Below are positions 11,804-22,076 of a stretch of DNA of 27,500 nucleotides, in pieces (position 1 is the first letter of the stretch; each line of letters opens with the position of its first letter). The notes below the pieces were generated by a model. It was not told where the DNA came from. It did no database searches and was given only the letters and a program-made list of their open reading frames with translations. The stretch covers positions 26,695,880 to 26,723,379 of the forward strand of contig NC_135551.1 of assembly GCF_964340395.1 (NCBI RefSeq), read 5' to 3'. The position numbers and the translations under genes were made by a program. Source of the DNA: Glandiceps talaboti. Lineage: Eukaryota; Hemichordata; Enteropneusta; Spengelidae.

Positions 11804-12340
11804 TTAATAGCTGATTAAGTAACCGCTAAAGTTAGTAGTCATCAAGTGATGTCCCCAGAGGCAACCCTCTTTGTCAAGCACTGCATAAACAGTGTCTCCT
11901 TTTTCCAGTTCCAGTATTGCCTTTGTACTAGAAGAGCTTGACATAGAACCTACTTTGAATGCTTTGGCACTGGTTGTAATCTTGTCATTTTTAACGATAT
12001 ATGCTATGGTCATATCACAGTTGCCTGTTTTGAATATATGCAAATTGAAAACATATAAGCCTGGAATCTCGCAGGTGAAAGTTCCAGTTTCATTATCGTA
12101 ATCATTACCGATATTGATGTCAGCAATTGTAAATACGATTTGAGTGTTATTGATGTCTTCCTCCTTGTATGGGAAAAGTCGTCCTTTAAAGGTAGCTTGG
12201 AACGCCGATCGTTTTTCTACAGGTACAACATGGTGATCACAGTGTGCCTCGCAGGATTCGATGTCGTCTGCTTCAACATTGCACACAGCAATGACTAGGC
12301 CAACAAGAATATAAACTGTAATAGAGTTACGTAGCATCAT
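11804..12340 (-). CDS. Secreted C1q-domain protein (gene C)
   Basis: A 178-residue protein with a signal peptide (about 1-24, MMLRNSITVYILVGLVIAVC) and a linker with Cys30 and Cys34 (CEAHC) and a dibasic VEKR at 41-44. A C1q domain (about 46-178) follows, with AFQATF, NIGNDYD, CEIPGLYVFNLHI and TTNFSGYLISY. The domain cysteines are Cys90, Cys108 and Cys160. The start was chosen at ATGATG because a splice acceptor (CCCTTCACAG/ATTGACC) lies just upstream; in-frame sequence beyond it is intron. Gene D has the same MMLR start and cysteines at the same positions 30 and 34, so C and D are close paralogues. The linker cysteines could join trimers into larger oligomers (inference). Confidence 0.9.
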   Translation of the reverse strand: MMLRNSITVYILVGLVIAVCNVEADDIESCEAHCDHHVVPVEKRSAFQATFKGRLFPYKEEDINNTQIVFTIADINIGNDYDNETGTFTCEIPGLYVFNLHIFKTGNCDMTIAYIVKNDKITTSAKAFKVGSMSSSSSTKAILELEKGDTVYAVLDKEGCLWGHHLMTTNFSGYLISY

Positions 12341-12580
12341 GGTCAATCTGTGAAGGGAACACAAAATATAAGAAATTTAGAAAAAGCGACAGACAAGAAG
12401 AGCAAGATTTGAACCCATTTTAGCCACAACCGTTTCTGAACCTGACAACAACTTTTTAGTTGTGAATAAGCTTATTAAAAAGATATAGGTGATGTTTTCA
12501 CGAAAGTTGGAAATTTGAAATTGGGAATCGATTTGCACTAATTTTGTGTATGTCGTACATACTTCTTGCTGTGCCCTTAA

Positions 12581-12593
12581 GGGTCAAAGGTCA
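12581..12593 (+). promoter_or_regulatory. DR1 nuclear-receptor motif
   Basis: GGGTCAAAGGTCA is two AGGTCA-type half sites spaced by one base, the pattern bound by HNF4 and RXR heterodimers in animals. It is intronic in gene C. Occupancy is inferred only. Confidence 0.35.
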
Positions 12594-12835
12594 ATTGTTA
12601 CATGGTCAAGATTATCCTGTCTAATGATATCTTTATTCAACTTGTTGAATGGTTGCCACAAGAGCAGCACCCGAGTGCTGGAATACATATGGAATACATA
12701 TGCCATCATAAACAGCGCACTCTATCATGGAGTGAACAATACTTGACTGTTTGCAGTCGAAAGCTCTCAGTTTATCAAAAGTATGTGTTGTGTATTGGTT
12801 AAAATTTTAGTACTCGCTCAAGTACTTATATGCTA

Positions 12836-13073
12836 TTAAATTCCCTGTAATTTTATAAATGTCACTTTTTTGTGACCAATTTTTGACCAATTTTGACATC
12901 CAAATTATTTTCATACGCAAAGCTGTAGGCGTATGTTTCTTTTCTAACATTTTCATTAATTCCCTGTAATTTTATAAATGCCACTTTTTTGTAACCAATT
13001 TTTGACCAAGTTTGACATCAAAATAATTTTCATACGCAAAGCTGTAGGCGTGTATTCTTTTCTAACATTTTCA
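12836..13073. repeat. Two-copy tandem duplication, period 119
   Basis: Copies at about 12836-12954 and 12955-13073 share TTCCCTGTAATTTTATAAAT, CATACGCAAAGCTGTAGGCG and TTCTTTTCTAACATTTTCAT, with a few substitutions. It lies in the gene C intron and is non-coding. Confidence 0.9.
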
Positions 13074-13384
13074 TAAAGTATATCCTATCAAATTAAATAT
13101 ATTTTTGATTTTGTAAAAGTGATCAAAAAAATTATCCCTGGCCATTTTAATTCTTTTCTCAAAACAAAATTTTGACAAAAGACTTCGTAAAGAAGTAAAC
13201 CTTTTAAAATTTGAATACAAAGGAAAAACAACTTTAGCCTTTATATTTCTCAGGATTTCCCCTTCCATGAGTATATGGTGGAATCTCTACAACAGTTTTC
13301 AGATATTCCCTCACTTATGTTACAACTTATAGGACATTGCAGTAAAAATGCTACTCAAAACCAAAGCAAAAGTACAGTACTTAC

Positions 13385-13535
13385 CCTGTAGAAGTTTTTT
13401 CAGAATCTAAGAGGTGAAAAATATTTGCCACAGAAATAAAACAGAGTAATGCTAGAACTGTTTAGTGCTGACTGTATACATCCAGACCTGTGAAGTCCAC
13501 GTGGCTTTAAATTACAATATAATGTGAGAATATTG
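13385..13535 (-). promoter_or_regulatory. First exon and promoter of gene C
   Basis: The non-coding first exon ends at 13385 (ACAGG/GTAAGTA). On the minus strand upstream lie TCACATTATATTG (TATA-like), TTTAAAG and CCACGTGG; the CACGTG is at 13498-13503, 113 bases before the donor. Genes D and E have the same arrangement. The block TCAGCACTARACAG (about 13458-13471) is shared with gene D and may lie near the transcription start. Confidence 0.6.
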
Positions 13536-14581
13536 CATATCATGAGAAATATGAATGACAGAAAACAGATGGGGAATCAATTCATCATTTTCAGTTAAAA
13601 ATTAACATTATCACTATCTCTACAGTTTGCTTTGTGTACATTGATAAGATCAATTATACACTCAGTAAGAATGACGTGTATCTAAGTTTTAAAAATAACA
13701 TGTACAGTAGGAAAGTAAGCATTTTCATTACAGAAAATACCATGCACAAGCTAAGTTGTATGAGTTTGAACACAGAAATATAGGATTTATACCCTGCTTT
13801 TTCAATGTCATGACAATGCGTGGCTACATCATCAGTTCTGAGGTGCTCGAAATATTAGTCAAAACCTTCAGAGTCACCATCATCTTTTTTTCATGAAACA
13901 ATTATTATATTCTTCAATATTTCTATCCTTCAGCTAGGAAATACTCATAATATGGTTTTTGTTGTGATTCATCTTTGACTCAATATAACAAGGCACATTA
14001 GATCACTAATTTTTTCCTCGGCTAAATGAAAAAAAATATTGGAGAATATGTAATTGTAGACAGCAATGACTACTCACATGTTTCTCTTTTTGAAACATAA
14101 CAGTATTGCTATGTAGGCTAATCTTGGAAGTTACAAAATAAGGAACATCCGAATATACAAATCAGAGAGAGTTGTGGGTAAAATATTGTGTGTCATTATA
14201 TACACTGTACAATCTCATATATTGTTTAATAAATCCATTGTCTATTTTTGGTTTGTAAGACTGACATCAAATTTCAATGACTACAGTAACATGAGTCTAG
14301 TAATACTTTGAAAGGACATAACATGATAAATTTTAACTTCTTTGTTAAAACGCTGTCATAAGTATTTTTCTGTTGTATGAAATGGAATAGGTACTTTATA
14401 CAGTAAGTAAGTGATAATAATCTTTACTGCCTGGATATGGGTTTTGTAGACCATGGTTGTATATAGTGGAAGGCTCCAAATTTAGTGGAGAAAACGATGT
14501 CCGAAAAAATTATAACTGAAGGTTTATCATATACCCATATATATGATGGATTATGTGTCAAGGAAACATCATTTAGATCCA
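13536..14581. other. Intergenic, no gene seen
   Basis: AT-rich intergenic DNA between the gene C promoter and a hairpin element. No exon, RNA gene or notable repeat recognised. Confidence 0.45.
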
Positions 14582-14787
14582 CTTGTGAGCTGACCTTCTG
14601 TTCAACGATGGTCAGGATATAAAATAATGGTGTTATTATTTATTTGGAAATATTCAAAAAATACTGTCACTGTGTCTGCCATTGCTTTCAGGAGCACACA
14701 CCAGTGGCGGTATTTTTTGAATATTCGTAAATACCTAACAACGCCATTGTTTTGTATCCTGACCATCCCAGAATATTAGCTCACAAG
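14582..14787. mobile_element. Long hairpin element of about 206 bp
   Basis: The arms are about 14582-14675 and 14703-14787. They share CTTGTGAGCT at the outer tips, GATGGTCAGGATA in the middle and AATATTCAAAAAATAC near the loop, in mirror order. The loop is about 30 bases. This is the structure of a palindromic MITE or foldback element; no target duplication is clear. Confidence 0.75.
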
Positions 14788-15074
14788 CGACTTTGTTTGA
14801 ATCATATTACCACATACATGTAAATTGATCATGGGGTAATATCATTTTATGAGCAAAAATATTATAGGGAGAAAAGAATCAAAGCCAGAGTGAGCAGATA
14901 TTGATGAGCATGCCAATTTGCCATATTGGGGTGCCACGGTGCTAGGGTGTGATATTGAGCAATTATTGCATTGGTTCGATTCATAAGCTCTCCATTGAAT
15001 TATACTGGAATACTCATGATAGCTATCTCATAAATTTACTTATTTCCATTTTTGGTAAAATCGGGTACTGTACT

Positions 15075-15602
15075 GGGGTACTCCTAGTCTATCAGCTAGC
15101 CCTCGGATGTTCTTCCGATAAAATACGACACACAGCCGAACAACGCTATCGAGGATGGAACATCTGAGGTCTAGCGAATGTCATCAGGATATAAATAACT
15201 GCCAATCAGAGAACCGTATTAGCGACAAGCACAAACAGGGGATAATAGCTAAATTTCACGCATATTCATCTTAAGGAGGGGCTTGTAAAAATAACCACCA
15301 ATGCGTTAACTAAAATGTGTGAATGACAACATCTACACACTCATCAAACACAATTACCATAAACTGATAAGACATAGTAATGACATAAATGTGTTTGTCA
15401 ACACCTGCATGCAGAGATTGAATATATTACAGTATGCATATATGGCCCAACCCACCGCTTATTGTAATCTCAATGGAATGTCCGGTCTGAAAATGACATT
15501 TGCTAGACTGTTCGGGCAAGCCCTCACATGCGAACTTCGTTCGCTTATAGTTATAGCATCGAAAGAAAGCCCGAACGTCTAGCAGCAAGACTAGGGTACT
15601 CC
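15075..15602. mobile_element. Non-autonomous element of about 530 bp with 40-bp inverted ends
   Basis: The left end GGGGTACTCCTAGTCTATCA plus GCTAG is matched in inverted form by the right end CTAGCAGCAAGACTAGGGTACTCC, continuing inward through a CGTTCGGG-type block. The interior is less AT-rich than the surroundings. A short plus-strand frame (15319-15582) has no recognisable domain. Transposon class not identified. Confidence 0.6.
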
Positions 15603-16299
15603 AAACAATTCATTGTTATTTTGTAATCTTAATGTTATTCATAATATGCATTATTGTGCAGTCTTACCCACCTACTGTGTAAAAATAGTAAAATATTTGA
15701 CCATAAATGTTCTTGAGCTTGGTAGATCAAATGCTTTACAAATGTTATAATGCACCATTAATTTACAGTTTGAAATTTTTAGCATTGAGCTTTTGATCTG
15801 TCATAGTCTACCATCCTTGTGGTCAGCTGTAACTTTGGATTTGTTATTTTGATGTTTGATTGTTATAATTTTTGTAAATCAGTTATATTTACCTAAGGTG
15901 CATCAGTTGCCATAGCAACATTCCAAATTATCATACAACTTCTCTTCCCACATTCACAATGAGTCAGATATCCCTACATTTACTCCTCACTGAATCTGAC
16001 ATCTTTATTTGAGTTTTAAGATGACAAAATATTGGGACACAGTCAAATTTGAAAGTGATATTGAAATTGTTTTTATTAACAAATTAATGACAATTTTAAA
16101 GAGTACAGGATAAGTGAGATGCTTCCAGTCATCTCATGTTCCAAATTCTGAACTCAGATCACAATATGATATGCCAAAGTAACCTGTTGATAAAATCTGT
16201 GAATAAATACGAATGACTTTGCTTGTTGGTGGCAATTAGGAATGAGACAAGATTCATGCAGAGGCATACAATGTAGTTAGTATCAGTAATTTATCAATG
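15603..16299. other. Intergenic, no gene seen
   Basis: AT-rich intergenic DNA with no recognisable exon, RNA gene or mobile element. Confidence 0.45.
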
Positions 16300-16575
16300 T
16301 TTTTCACAAGGGCCGTAAGCAGGTAAAATCTCCTGGGGTTCCCTAGTAATCATACCAGGGTTTCCAAACAAAATGGTGATATCATAGATTGTATGGTAAT
16401 AATAATAATAATGTTTATTAATCAATGAGTACTTTTGCCCACTGGCCCACTGTACAGTCTTGAAAAAAGAGAAACCAAGATAACGTCTAGATTGTAGATT
16501 GTATGGGAAACTATGCAACTTTTACTTCTCCTCGCTTTCTGCTACCGGAGTTCCCCATCACCGTAGCAAATATTC
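16300..16575 (+). repeat. Dispersed repeat family R1, copy 2
   Basis: Related to 6090-6330: AAGGGCCGTAAGCAGGTA, GGGGTTCCCTAGT, a GGGAAACTATGCAACTTTTA block and CTGCTACCGGAGTTCCCC followed by AGCAAATATTCTGC. It contains an AAT microsatellite (16397-16412) and about 100 bases of extra sequence in the middle. Confidence 0.5.
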
Positions 16576-17369
16576 TGCTTATGAAAGCATAAACACCGTG
16601 ACATCCTGGATACCAACCAATTTTGTGTTTACTAATTAGAATTGTACACATGGTAACAATCAAGTGGGACTCTTCAGGATAAATCCAAAATAGGTCTGTC
16701 TTTGCATGATGTCATTTCTTAGCTCATTTTCATTCAATTGAAATGTGTAATGTATTTCTTACAGTTTTTATACTAGGATGTCACTTTTTCCCCAACTTTG
16801 AAAAGATCAATTATTTTTCTGTTGGTCATACATGAAGTCTGCATCTATTTATTTTGATATGAAAGTATTTGTGAATTTATTCTCTGTTCAACCTAAATTT
16901 GGACTCTAATTTATACAATGTATTATAAGGTTGGTTTGAGTTGAAAGTAGAAATGACATACATCAACAAAGTAGTTATGAAACTCATTATATTGTATTTT
17001 TGTTTTTTAAAATTATTTTTCATTAATTTTTAAATATTTATTAATACTAATTTTGAGACCTGTGAGTTGTTCTGTTGTACCAAAGTGTCTCTAGTCACAT
17101 GATACTACTGTAGAAACTGAGTTTTTGGCTTACTAAGATAGACATAAACCAACGCTTTTGTTGTGTAAACACTAGAAATCTCCAAAATGTAAACCTCAAA
17201 ATCGTGAGTCATCAGAAATGCCACCCTACTGTGAGTATAATTAGAGAAATGTCCGTTCAATAGCTTATATCAACATGTCGCAACAATAGTTTTAGTTTGT
17301 GTCTATGTTTGTGAGCCTGAACCTCCATTTCCACTGTTATAACTACACGTACTACATGTACAGTGTCAT
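16576..17369. other. Intergenic, no gene seen
   Basis: AT-rich intergenic DNA; no supported feature. Confidence 0.45.
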
Positions 17370-17485
17370 GATAGGTATTAGACTGTAAGATACTTCGTGA
17401 CGTTTCGCCCTCACCGGCCTCCTAGGGGTTGGCCGATGGTTGAGGGCGCCCCGTCACGGCGTACCTTACAGACTAGATAGGTATT
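17370..17485. mobile_element. 96-bp GC-rich hairpin element with a 10-bp target duplication
   Basis: GATAGGTATT at 17370-17379 is repeated directly at 17476-17485. Between them is a 96-bp palindrome. Its left arm (AGACTGTAAG, CGTGACG, CGCCCTCA, GGCC) is mirrored by its right arm (GGCC, TGAGGGCG, CGTCACG, CTTACAGACT) around CCTAGG. GC content is visibly above the surroundings. The 10-bp duplication points to a DNA transposon insertion, perhaps a Mutator-like group (inference). Confidence 0.75.
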
Positions 17486-17663
17486 GAATAATGGTGAATT
17501 ACAGTGTTATGACTCTCAAACAGTTCAACTTAGTAGATAAGTCTTGTCAACCAGGACAGATTAGAAGAATATTTGTTCATCACTATAAGTTGAACTGTTT
17601 GCATGTTTTAAATTTACACCAAAAACTGATGATATTTGCATATTTGGACCAAAATACTGCTAC

Positions 17664-17669
17664 TTTATT
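17664..17669 (-). terminator. Poly(A) signal candidate for gene D
   Basis: AATAAA on the minus strand, about 65 bases after the stop codon of gene D. Confidence 0.5.
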
Positions 17670-17731
17670 TATATATTGTTACTTTATCGTACTGAGAAAA
17701 TTGTTCTGCTAAATTTCAATCAGTGTCATTT

Positions 17732-18256
17732 TTACTCATCAGGATATAGGAGAAATCCGTTGAAATTAGTGTACCGAAATTCAGTGCCGAATATACAGGA
17801 TCCTGCACCTAGAATGACATAGACAACGTCACCTACTTCCAGCTCGTACAGTACCGTTATGCTGCCGCTGTCAAAACCGTCATCTATTTCATTAGAGAAA
17901 GCAGTGGGGACGTCTTCTGTGTTATAGTTCTTAACGATATGGGCGCCAGACATCTCACATATTCCTTGCTTCATCGTATTCAAATTGAAAACATAAAGAC
18001 CAGGTATTTGACACTTGAAGAAACCTAATTCGTTGTAATGTCCGCCAATATTACGCTCAATGCTGTCGAAAATAATACGCTTCGATTTTTTCGGAGCAAG
18101 TTCATAACTGCGTAGTGAGACTTGAAAAGCTACTTGGGGTTGCAGTGCATCTTTGCATTTTGTGTCACATGGTGTACTATCTGAATTAGCCTCAGCTTCC
18201 AAGATACCAATGACAACTATGAATAGAACCAGTGTTGTTATACTGCGTAGCATCAT
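17732..18256 (-). CDS. Secreted C1q-domain protein (gene D)
   Basis: A 174-residue protein with a signal peptide (MMLRSITTLVLFIVVIGILE and the next few residues), a short linker with Cys30 and Cys34 (CDTKC) and a C1q domain (about 43-173). Landmarks are AFQVSL, RIIFDSIERNIGGHYN, CQIPGLYVFNLN and RYTNFNGFLLY. Domain cysteines follow the C and E pattern (CQIPG, KQGICEM, GSCIFG). No collagen, and no dibasic site like those in B and C. A splice acceptor TCTGCCATAG lies eight bases before ATGATG, which fixes the start. A trimeric secreted C1q-like recognition protein is the family expectation; the ligand is unknown. Confidence 0.9.
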   Translation of the reverse strand: MMLRSITTLVLFIVVIGILEAEANSDSTPCDTKCKDALQPQVAFQVSLRSYELAPKKSKRIIFDSIERNIGGHYNELGFFKCQIPGLYVFNLNTMKQGICEMSGAHIVKNYNTEDVPTAFSNEIDDGFDSGSITVLYELEVGDVVYVILGAGSCIFGTEFRYTNFNGFLLYPDE

Positions 18257-18944
18257 GGTCAAAGCTATGGCAGAAAAAAATCAAAGAAATTTGTTAGAAA
18301 TATTTTACTTTTCAACTAAACATACTTAGAAATGTCTACATATCTGTAATATTCAATGTTTCAAGAGTGTTGGAATGATGCACAGTTATGATTTGTCATA
18401 GAAGTTGTTCAATTTGGAAAAAGTTATTTTTAAGTTCATGAACTACTGTCTCTGTTATCAATAATTTCATTTGATTTCTTGAGTCGACATGATTAGTTCC
18501 ACTCCATACTCTACACAATCATGTACCACTATAAGCTTGCATGAGACTCATTATTAGAGTCAACCTTCATGTTCTATTTTGACCCTCCAGCATGAGGTCA
18601 AATGCTATTGGACGTATAACTGAAAATCCTATCCCATAATTTATTCGTTGACATTTTTTGTCATGATTCTGATTCTTGTAACTTCAAATTTAAGATTTTC
18701 CAAATAGAAGTAAATTAACTCTAAAGTTTAAAATCAAGATTTCTCAGCTACATCAGATTATATTGTGTATATTGGTTAATTGCTGTTAATATGTACAATG
18801 TTGTATGTACAAGTAGTTGAATAAGAAAGATTTTTGAAAAAATTACGATATGAAATCCTGAAAGTCAAGATATATTGTACTCATAATCCTTCTATATCAA
18901 ACACACAAGTACATCAGTCAGTATGGAAGCATAAATCTATCTAA

Positions 18945-19085
18945 GCTCCCCAAGTATTTTAACCAGGTTCCCTTCCAAATTATGGTTTGCTGTACAAGAT
19001 AGGGTTCGAAAGCCATGCAAGTTTTACCAGATTTCCCACCTCTCTGTTATCAGGGTTCCAACATGTTTGTAAAAATATTGGTACT
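18945..19085 (+). repeat. Dispersed repeat family R1, copy 3
   Basis: Shares with copies 1 and 2 the blocks CCCCAAGTATT, CCAGGTTCCC, a CATGCAAGTTTTAC block and CCTCTCTGTTATCAGGGTTCC. Shorter and more diverged. Confidence 0.45.
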
Positions 19086-19142
19086 AATATAGAGCTACAA
19101 TATGCCACTATATGTCAAAATTTCAGGGATATACCGGTAGTC

Positions 19143-19155
19143 TGACCTTTGACCT
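19143..19155 (-). promoter_or_regulatory. DR1 nuclear-receptor motif
   Basis: On the minus strand AGGTCAAAGGTCA is a perfect DR1 element. It is located in the gene D intron. Function inferred from motif only. Confidence 0.4.
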
Positions 19156-19505
19156 TGAATGAAACAATTCTTAATCATATTCAGAGACTTCAGATTCAGA
19201 TTTTTATACTTATAGTTGAAAATTTCATATTTAATAATAGCAATATTAATGTAGAATTTAGTGAAGATATATAATTTACTGATTATTACTAAGCACTAAT
19301 TAGGGTTTCATATAGATGAAAATTATATTTTTTTTAAATTAAAGTTAAAGTTAAAGCCCTTTGTTGAATTTTATCCATTGTGTCATAGTAACACATATAA
19401 GACAGTGCATGTAATATTTATAAGCATGTATGTAGAATGCTGTGCTGAAATTCTGAAAAAATGAATTTGTTGAAATGTAGATAGATTATCAGTTTTTGAA
19501 CCTAC

Positions 19506-19652
19506 CTTTTGTAGAATTGTGTGATACAATATAAAGAAGCTACCGACTGGTTTTTAGAAACAAGTCTTGTCAAATGAACCCCTGTCTAGTGCTGAGGTGT
19601 CTCCAACTATAATTACACGTGGCCTTTCATAACTTGTGGGAAAAAAGTTGTC
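19506..19652 (-). promoter_or_regulatory. First exon and promoter of gene D
   Basis: The first exon ends at 19506. CACGTG lies at 19616-19621, 110 bases before the donor, preceded on the minus strand by TTATGAAAGGC and, further up, AACTTTTTTCCCACAAG. Gene E has the near-identical AACTTTTTTCTCACAT upstream of its TATA and CACGTG. The block TCAGCACTAGACAG is shared with gene C. Confidence 0.6.
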
Positions 19653-20640
19653 CTGAGAAGCTTTCAGCATGTGTGGATGACATTTTATTATCATTGCTTG
19701 ATAGGTGATTGATACAATCAGTTAGTGTTTATTTTCTGGAGTGGTGAGAGAGGATGTTGTTTGAGATACTGAAGAGATAGCACTTTTTTTAAAGTCCAGA
19801 GTATGTAGATGTACCGTCCACGTGTGCTTGTAGATCTATGTGTACGTGTCTGTTTGTTTGTGGTTGATATTACTGAAAATATGTAAATATGCATAGCCCT
19901 ATGAATGAATGAATTCTGTTGCACCTGTTCATTTTGACCTTTCACCTCAATTATGACCTTTCAACTCTGTGTACTAGCATGACCTCTCAGAATTCATATT
20001 ACAAGGACTCCTGAATGATAATTGTACTACAAGATGAAGCAAAAATGAACTTTTTAGTGCACAATTAATTTGTGTCATGTCCTGAAATCCCAAAATGAAG
20101 TCTTTGTCATGAATTTGAAAAAGTAGGTTTTCCTCACTGTCACAAAACACATTACTACATGTACGTACTGACCTAATAAATATTTCTATTTTGCCCCTGT
20201 AGTTCAATTATTTCCTTTTCGCAGTCATTTTGGGTAACGTTAATTGTTGGTAACGTCAAGTGTTTGTACTTTTAAATCATTCTTGGTTGCCCCTCAGATA
20301 ACTATACAGTACCTACAATGGCAATTTTTTTCAGTCTAAGGCTGTGGTCAGAATTTATAGCAGTGGGAATATTTTGTTCAGAACCCCCCCCCCCCCCCCC
20401 CCCCCCGCACTCTCAAACGACAAGCCATTTTAAACATTATCTGGCAAAACACCAACATGTTGTTAAAAACTCAATGTGTTGCTGTTGACATTGACCTTGT
20501 ATGACCAAAGTAAACCATACATAGTTGATTCCAATGACATGGATGTTAATTCTTCACAAAGTTTGTGAAATATGTTTGTGGTTTATTAATGAGAAGAACA
20601 AATATTAGTATCATGATATGCATTCATGAATTTTGTAGAT
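19653..20640. other. Intergenic, no gene seen
   Basis: AT-rich DNA with several TGACCT half sites (19937-19990) and a 21-base C-run near 20386-20406. No exon or RNA gene recognised. Confidence 0.45.
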
Positions 20641-21010
20641 AGTCCCCCCCCCCCACCCCAAAAGGGGCTACTACAATGGGCTCCGTCCGTCTGTCCGTCC
20701 ATACATATTAAATAGGCCATTTCTCAGACATGCAATAACTGATTTAATTCAGACCTGACACAAAAGTGATACCGATGATATCACATGAGACATATACACA
20801 CCAATTTGTTTTTTGATATATGCAATTTGACTGCATGGTGGCCATATTTGTAGTTTTAAAAAATCAGTATTTACTGCAAAACTGAAAAAATGTAATACAT
20901 AGACACTTCATTTGATTGTCTATCCCATATTATCAGATGCAAGCCATCTTTGGAGATCGACCTTTGACCTTGACCTTCAGGGTCACTTATCAAAATCAAG
21001 CCAATTCCTG
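20641..21010. repeat. Probable dispersed repeat (GTCCGTCTGTCCGTCC head, TGACCTTGACCTT tail)
   Basis: A C-run followed by GTCCGTCTGTCCGTCC, an AT-rich middle and a tail of TTTGACCTTGACCTTCAGG has the look of repeats common in marine invertebrate genomes. Only one copy is present here, so the call rests on style, not internal comparison. The tail includes a DR1-like motif (20958-20970) and an ERR/SF-1-type TCAAGGTCA on the minus strand. Confidence 0.35.
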
Positions 21011-21476
21011 CCTAAGAACTGTACAGAAACATTGTTTTTGGTGCTCTTGTAATTTTTACTGAATGGCATTTACTTGTTGCCACCAATTTCTTTTAAATCA
21101 TGTCTCCATTAAATTACATAGAAGTAAAGTTGGGGGGGGGGGGGGGCTGTGTCTTGTACGAAGACATGTTCTACTTTATTTGTCTTGTGGTATTTTAGTA
21201 ACAATTACTATTGTTTATGGTTTCCATGGTAACTCATACACAATCATTCCACTACACATGTCTGTTTTCTTTCAAAGTAAGTTTTTATTTGAAACAAAAG
21301 TTATTGGTGTGTAAAATACATTTATCATAAAGTAATTTCAGACTGTGTCATCCACGAGTATCAGTACGGGTAAAACTGCAAGTAGTCATATAGTATCTTC
21401 TTAGTTTTGTATATCTTAAGTTTGATTCCATAGTTCTAAAGTCAGTTTTCTTATTGTATTCACAAATTGTAATGCA
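21011..21476. other. 3' flank of gene E, no gene seen
   Basis: AT-rich DNA with a 15-base G-run near 21132-21146. AATAAA on the minus strand at 21284-21289 is the nearest canonical poly(A) signal to gene E, about 300 bases after its stop. Confidence 0.35.
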
Positions 21477-21578
21477 CCAATCATGTGCCAATCATGCACT
21501 GATCATCTACCAATCATGCACTGATCATGTACCGATCATGCACTGATCATGTACCAATCATGCACTGATCATGCATCA
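21477..21578. repeat. 22-bp tandem repeat downstream of gene E
   Basis: Alternating ATCATGCACTG and ATCATGTACCA blocks make about 4.5 copies of a 22-bp unit. It ends within about ten bases of the gene E stop codon, so it is transcribed as 3' UTR. It does not resemble the gene E coding sequence. Confidence 0.85.
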
Positions 21579-21583
21579 GTTGT

Positions 21584-22075
21584 TCACTTTGAGGAAAGTA
21601 GATATCCATTGAAGTTAGTGTATCTAACATTGCTACCAAACAAGCATGACCCTTCAAGTAAAGTAACATGGACGTAATCTCCCTTCTTTAGCTCCAGGAT
21701 TGCAGTAGCACTTCCACTAGCGTAATCGTCCAATACAGAATAGGCATACGCACATACATCATAATCGCCTTCATTTTTGGTAATGTATGCTGTAGAACTG
21801 TCACATCTACCGTATTTCAAGATATTCAGATTGAAGACATAAATGCCAGGTATTCTACATGTGAAAACACTCTTATCTGTATTCCAGTCACCGCCGATAT
21901 TAAGATTACTCTCGTCAAACATGAGTCGTTTTGTTGCCTTAGATTCAATATGTTGGTCCAGCGATGCTTGGAATGCTGATTGCTTTGGTCTGGAATATTT
22001 GCCAGCCTCAGATCCCAGTATGTTGACAGCTAGTATAACTAGACACACTAGTGTAGTAGATTTGTCCATCGCCAT
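21584..22075 (-). CDS. Secreted C1q-domain protein (gene E)
   Basis: A 163-residue protein, the shortest of the five. Residues 1 to about 24 are a signal peptide. The linker is only about ten residues and has lost the CxxxC pair of C and D. The C1q domain (about 33-162) has AFQASL, RLMFDESNLNIGGDWN, CRIPGIYVFNLNI and RYTNFNGYLL. Cys73, Cys91 and Cys144 match the C and D domain cysteines, and there is an extra Cys108. The acceptor CAATTAG lies one base before the ATG. A secreted trimer with unknown ligand is expected. Promoter and protein both group it with C and D. Confidence 0.9.
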   Translation of the reverse strand: MAMDKSTTLVCLVILAVNILGSEAGKYSRPKQSAFQASLDQHIESKATKRLMFDESNLNIGGDWNTDKSVFTCRIPGIYVFNLNILKYGRCDSSTAYITKNEGDYDVCAYAYSVLDDYASGSATAILELKKGDYVHVTLLEGSCLFGSNVRYTNFNGYLLSSK

Positions 22076-22076
22076 T

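Larger units (their letters stand above)
12348..13384 (-). other. 5' UTR intron of gene C
   Basis: Predicted intron of 1037 bases: donor ACAGG/GTAAGTA (13385/13384), acceptor TTCACAG (12349-12348). It holds a DR1-type nuclear-receptor motif (12581-12593) and a 119-bp tandem duplication (12836-13073). Open frames in it show no domain. Confidence 0.65.
18265..19505 (-). other. 5' UTR intron of gene D
   Basis: Predicted intron of 1241 bases with donor ACAAAAG/GTAGG (19506/19505) and acceptor GCCATAG (18266-18265). It contains dispersed repeat R1 copy 3 (18945-19085) and a DR1 motif TGACCTTTGACCT (19143-19155). No coding exon seen. Confidence 0.6.

Noticed and set aside
12400-12425. Second B-box-like sequence (GGTTCAAATC on the minus strand)
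   Set aside because: No A box at suitable distance and no tRNA fold; probably chance or a very old SINE.
15319-15582. 87-codon frame inside the 530-bp element
   Set aside because: No ATG at the proposed start, no recognisable domain, and it lies within a mobile element.
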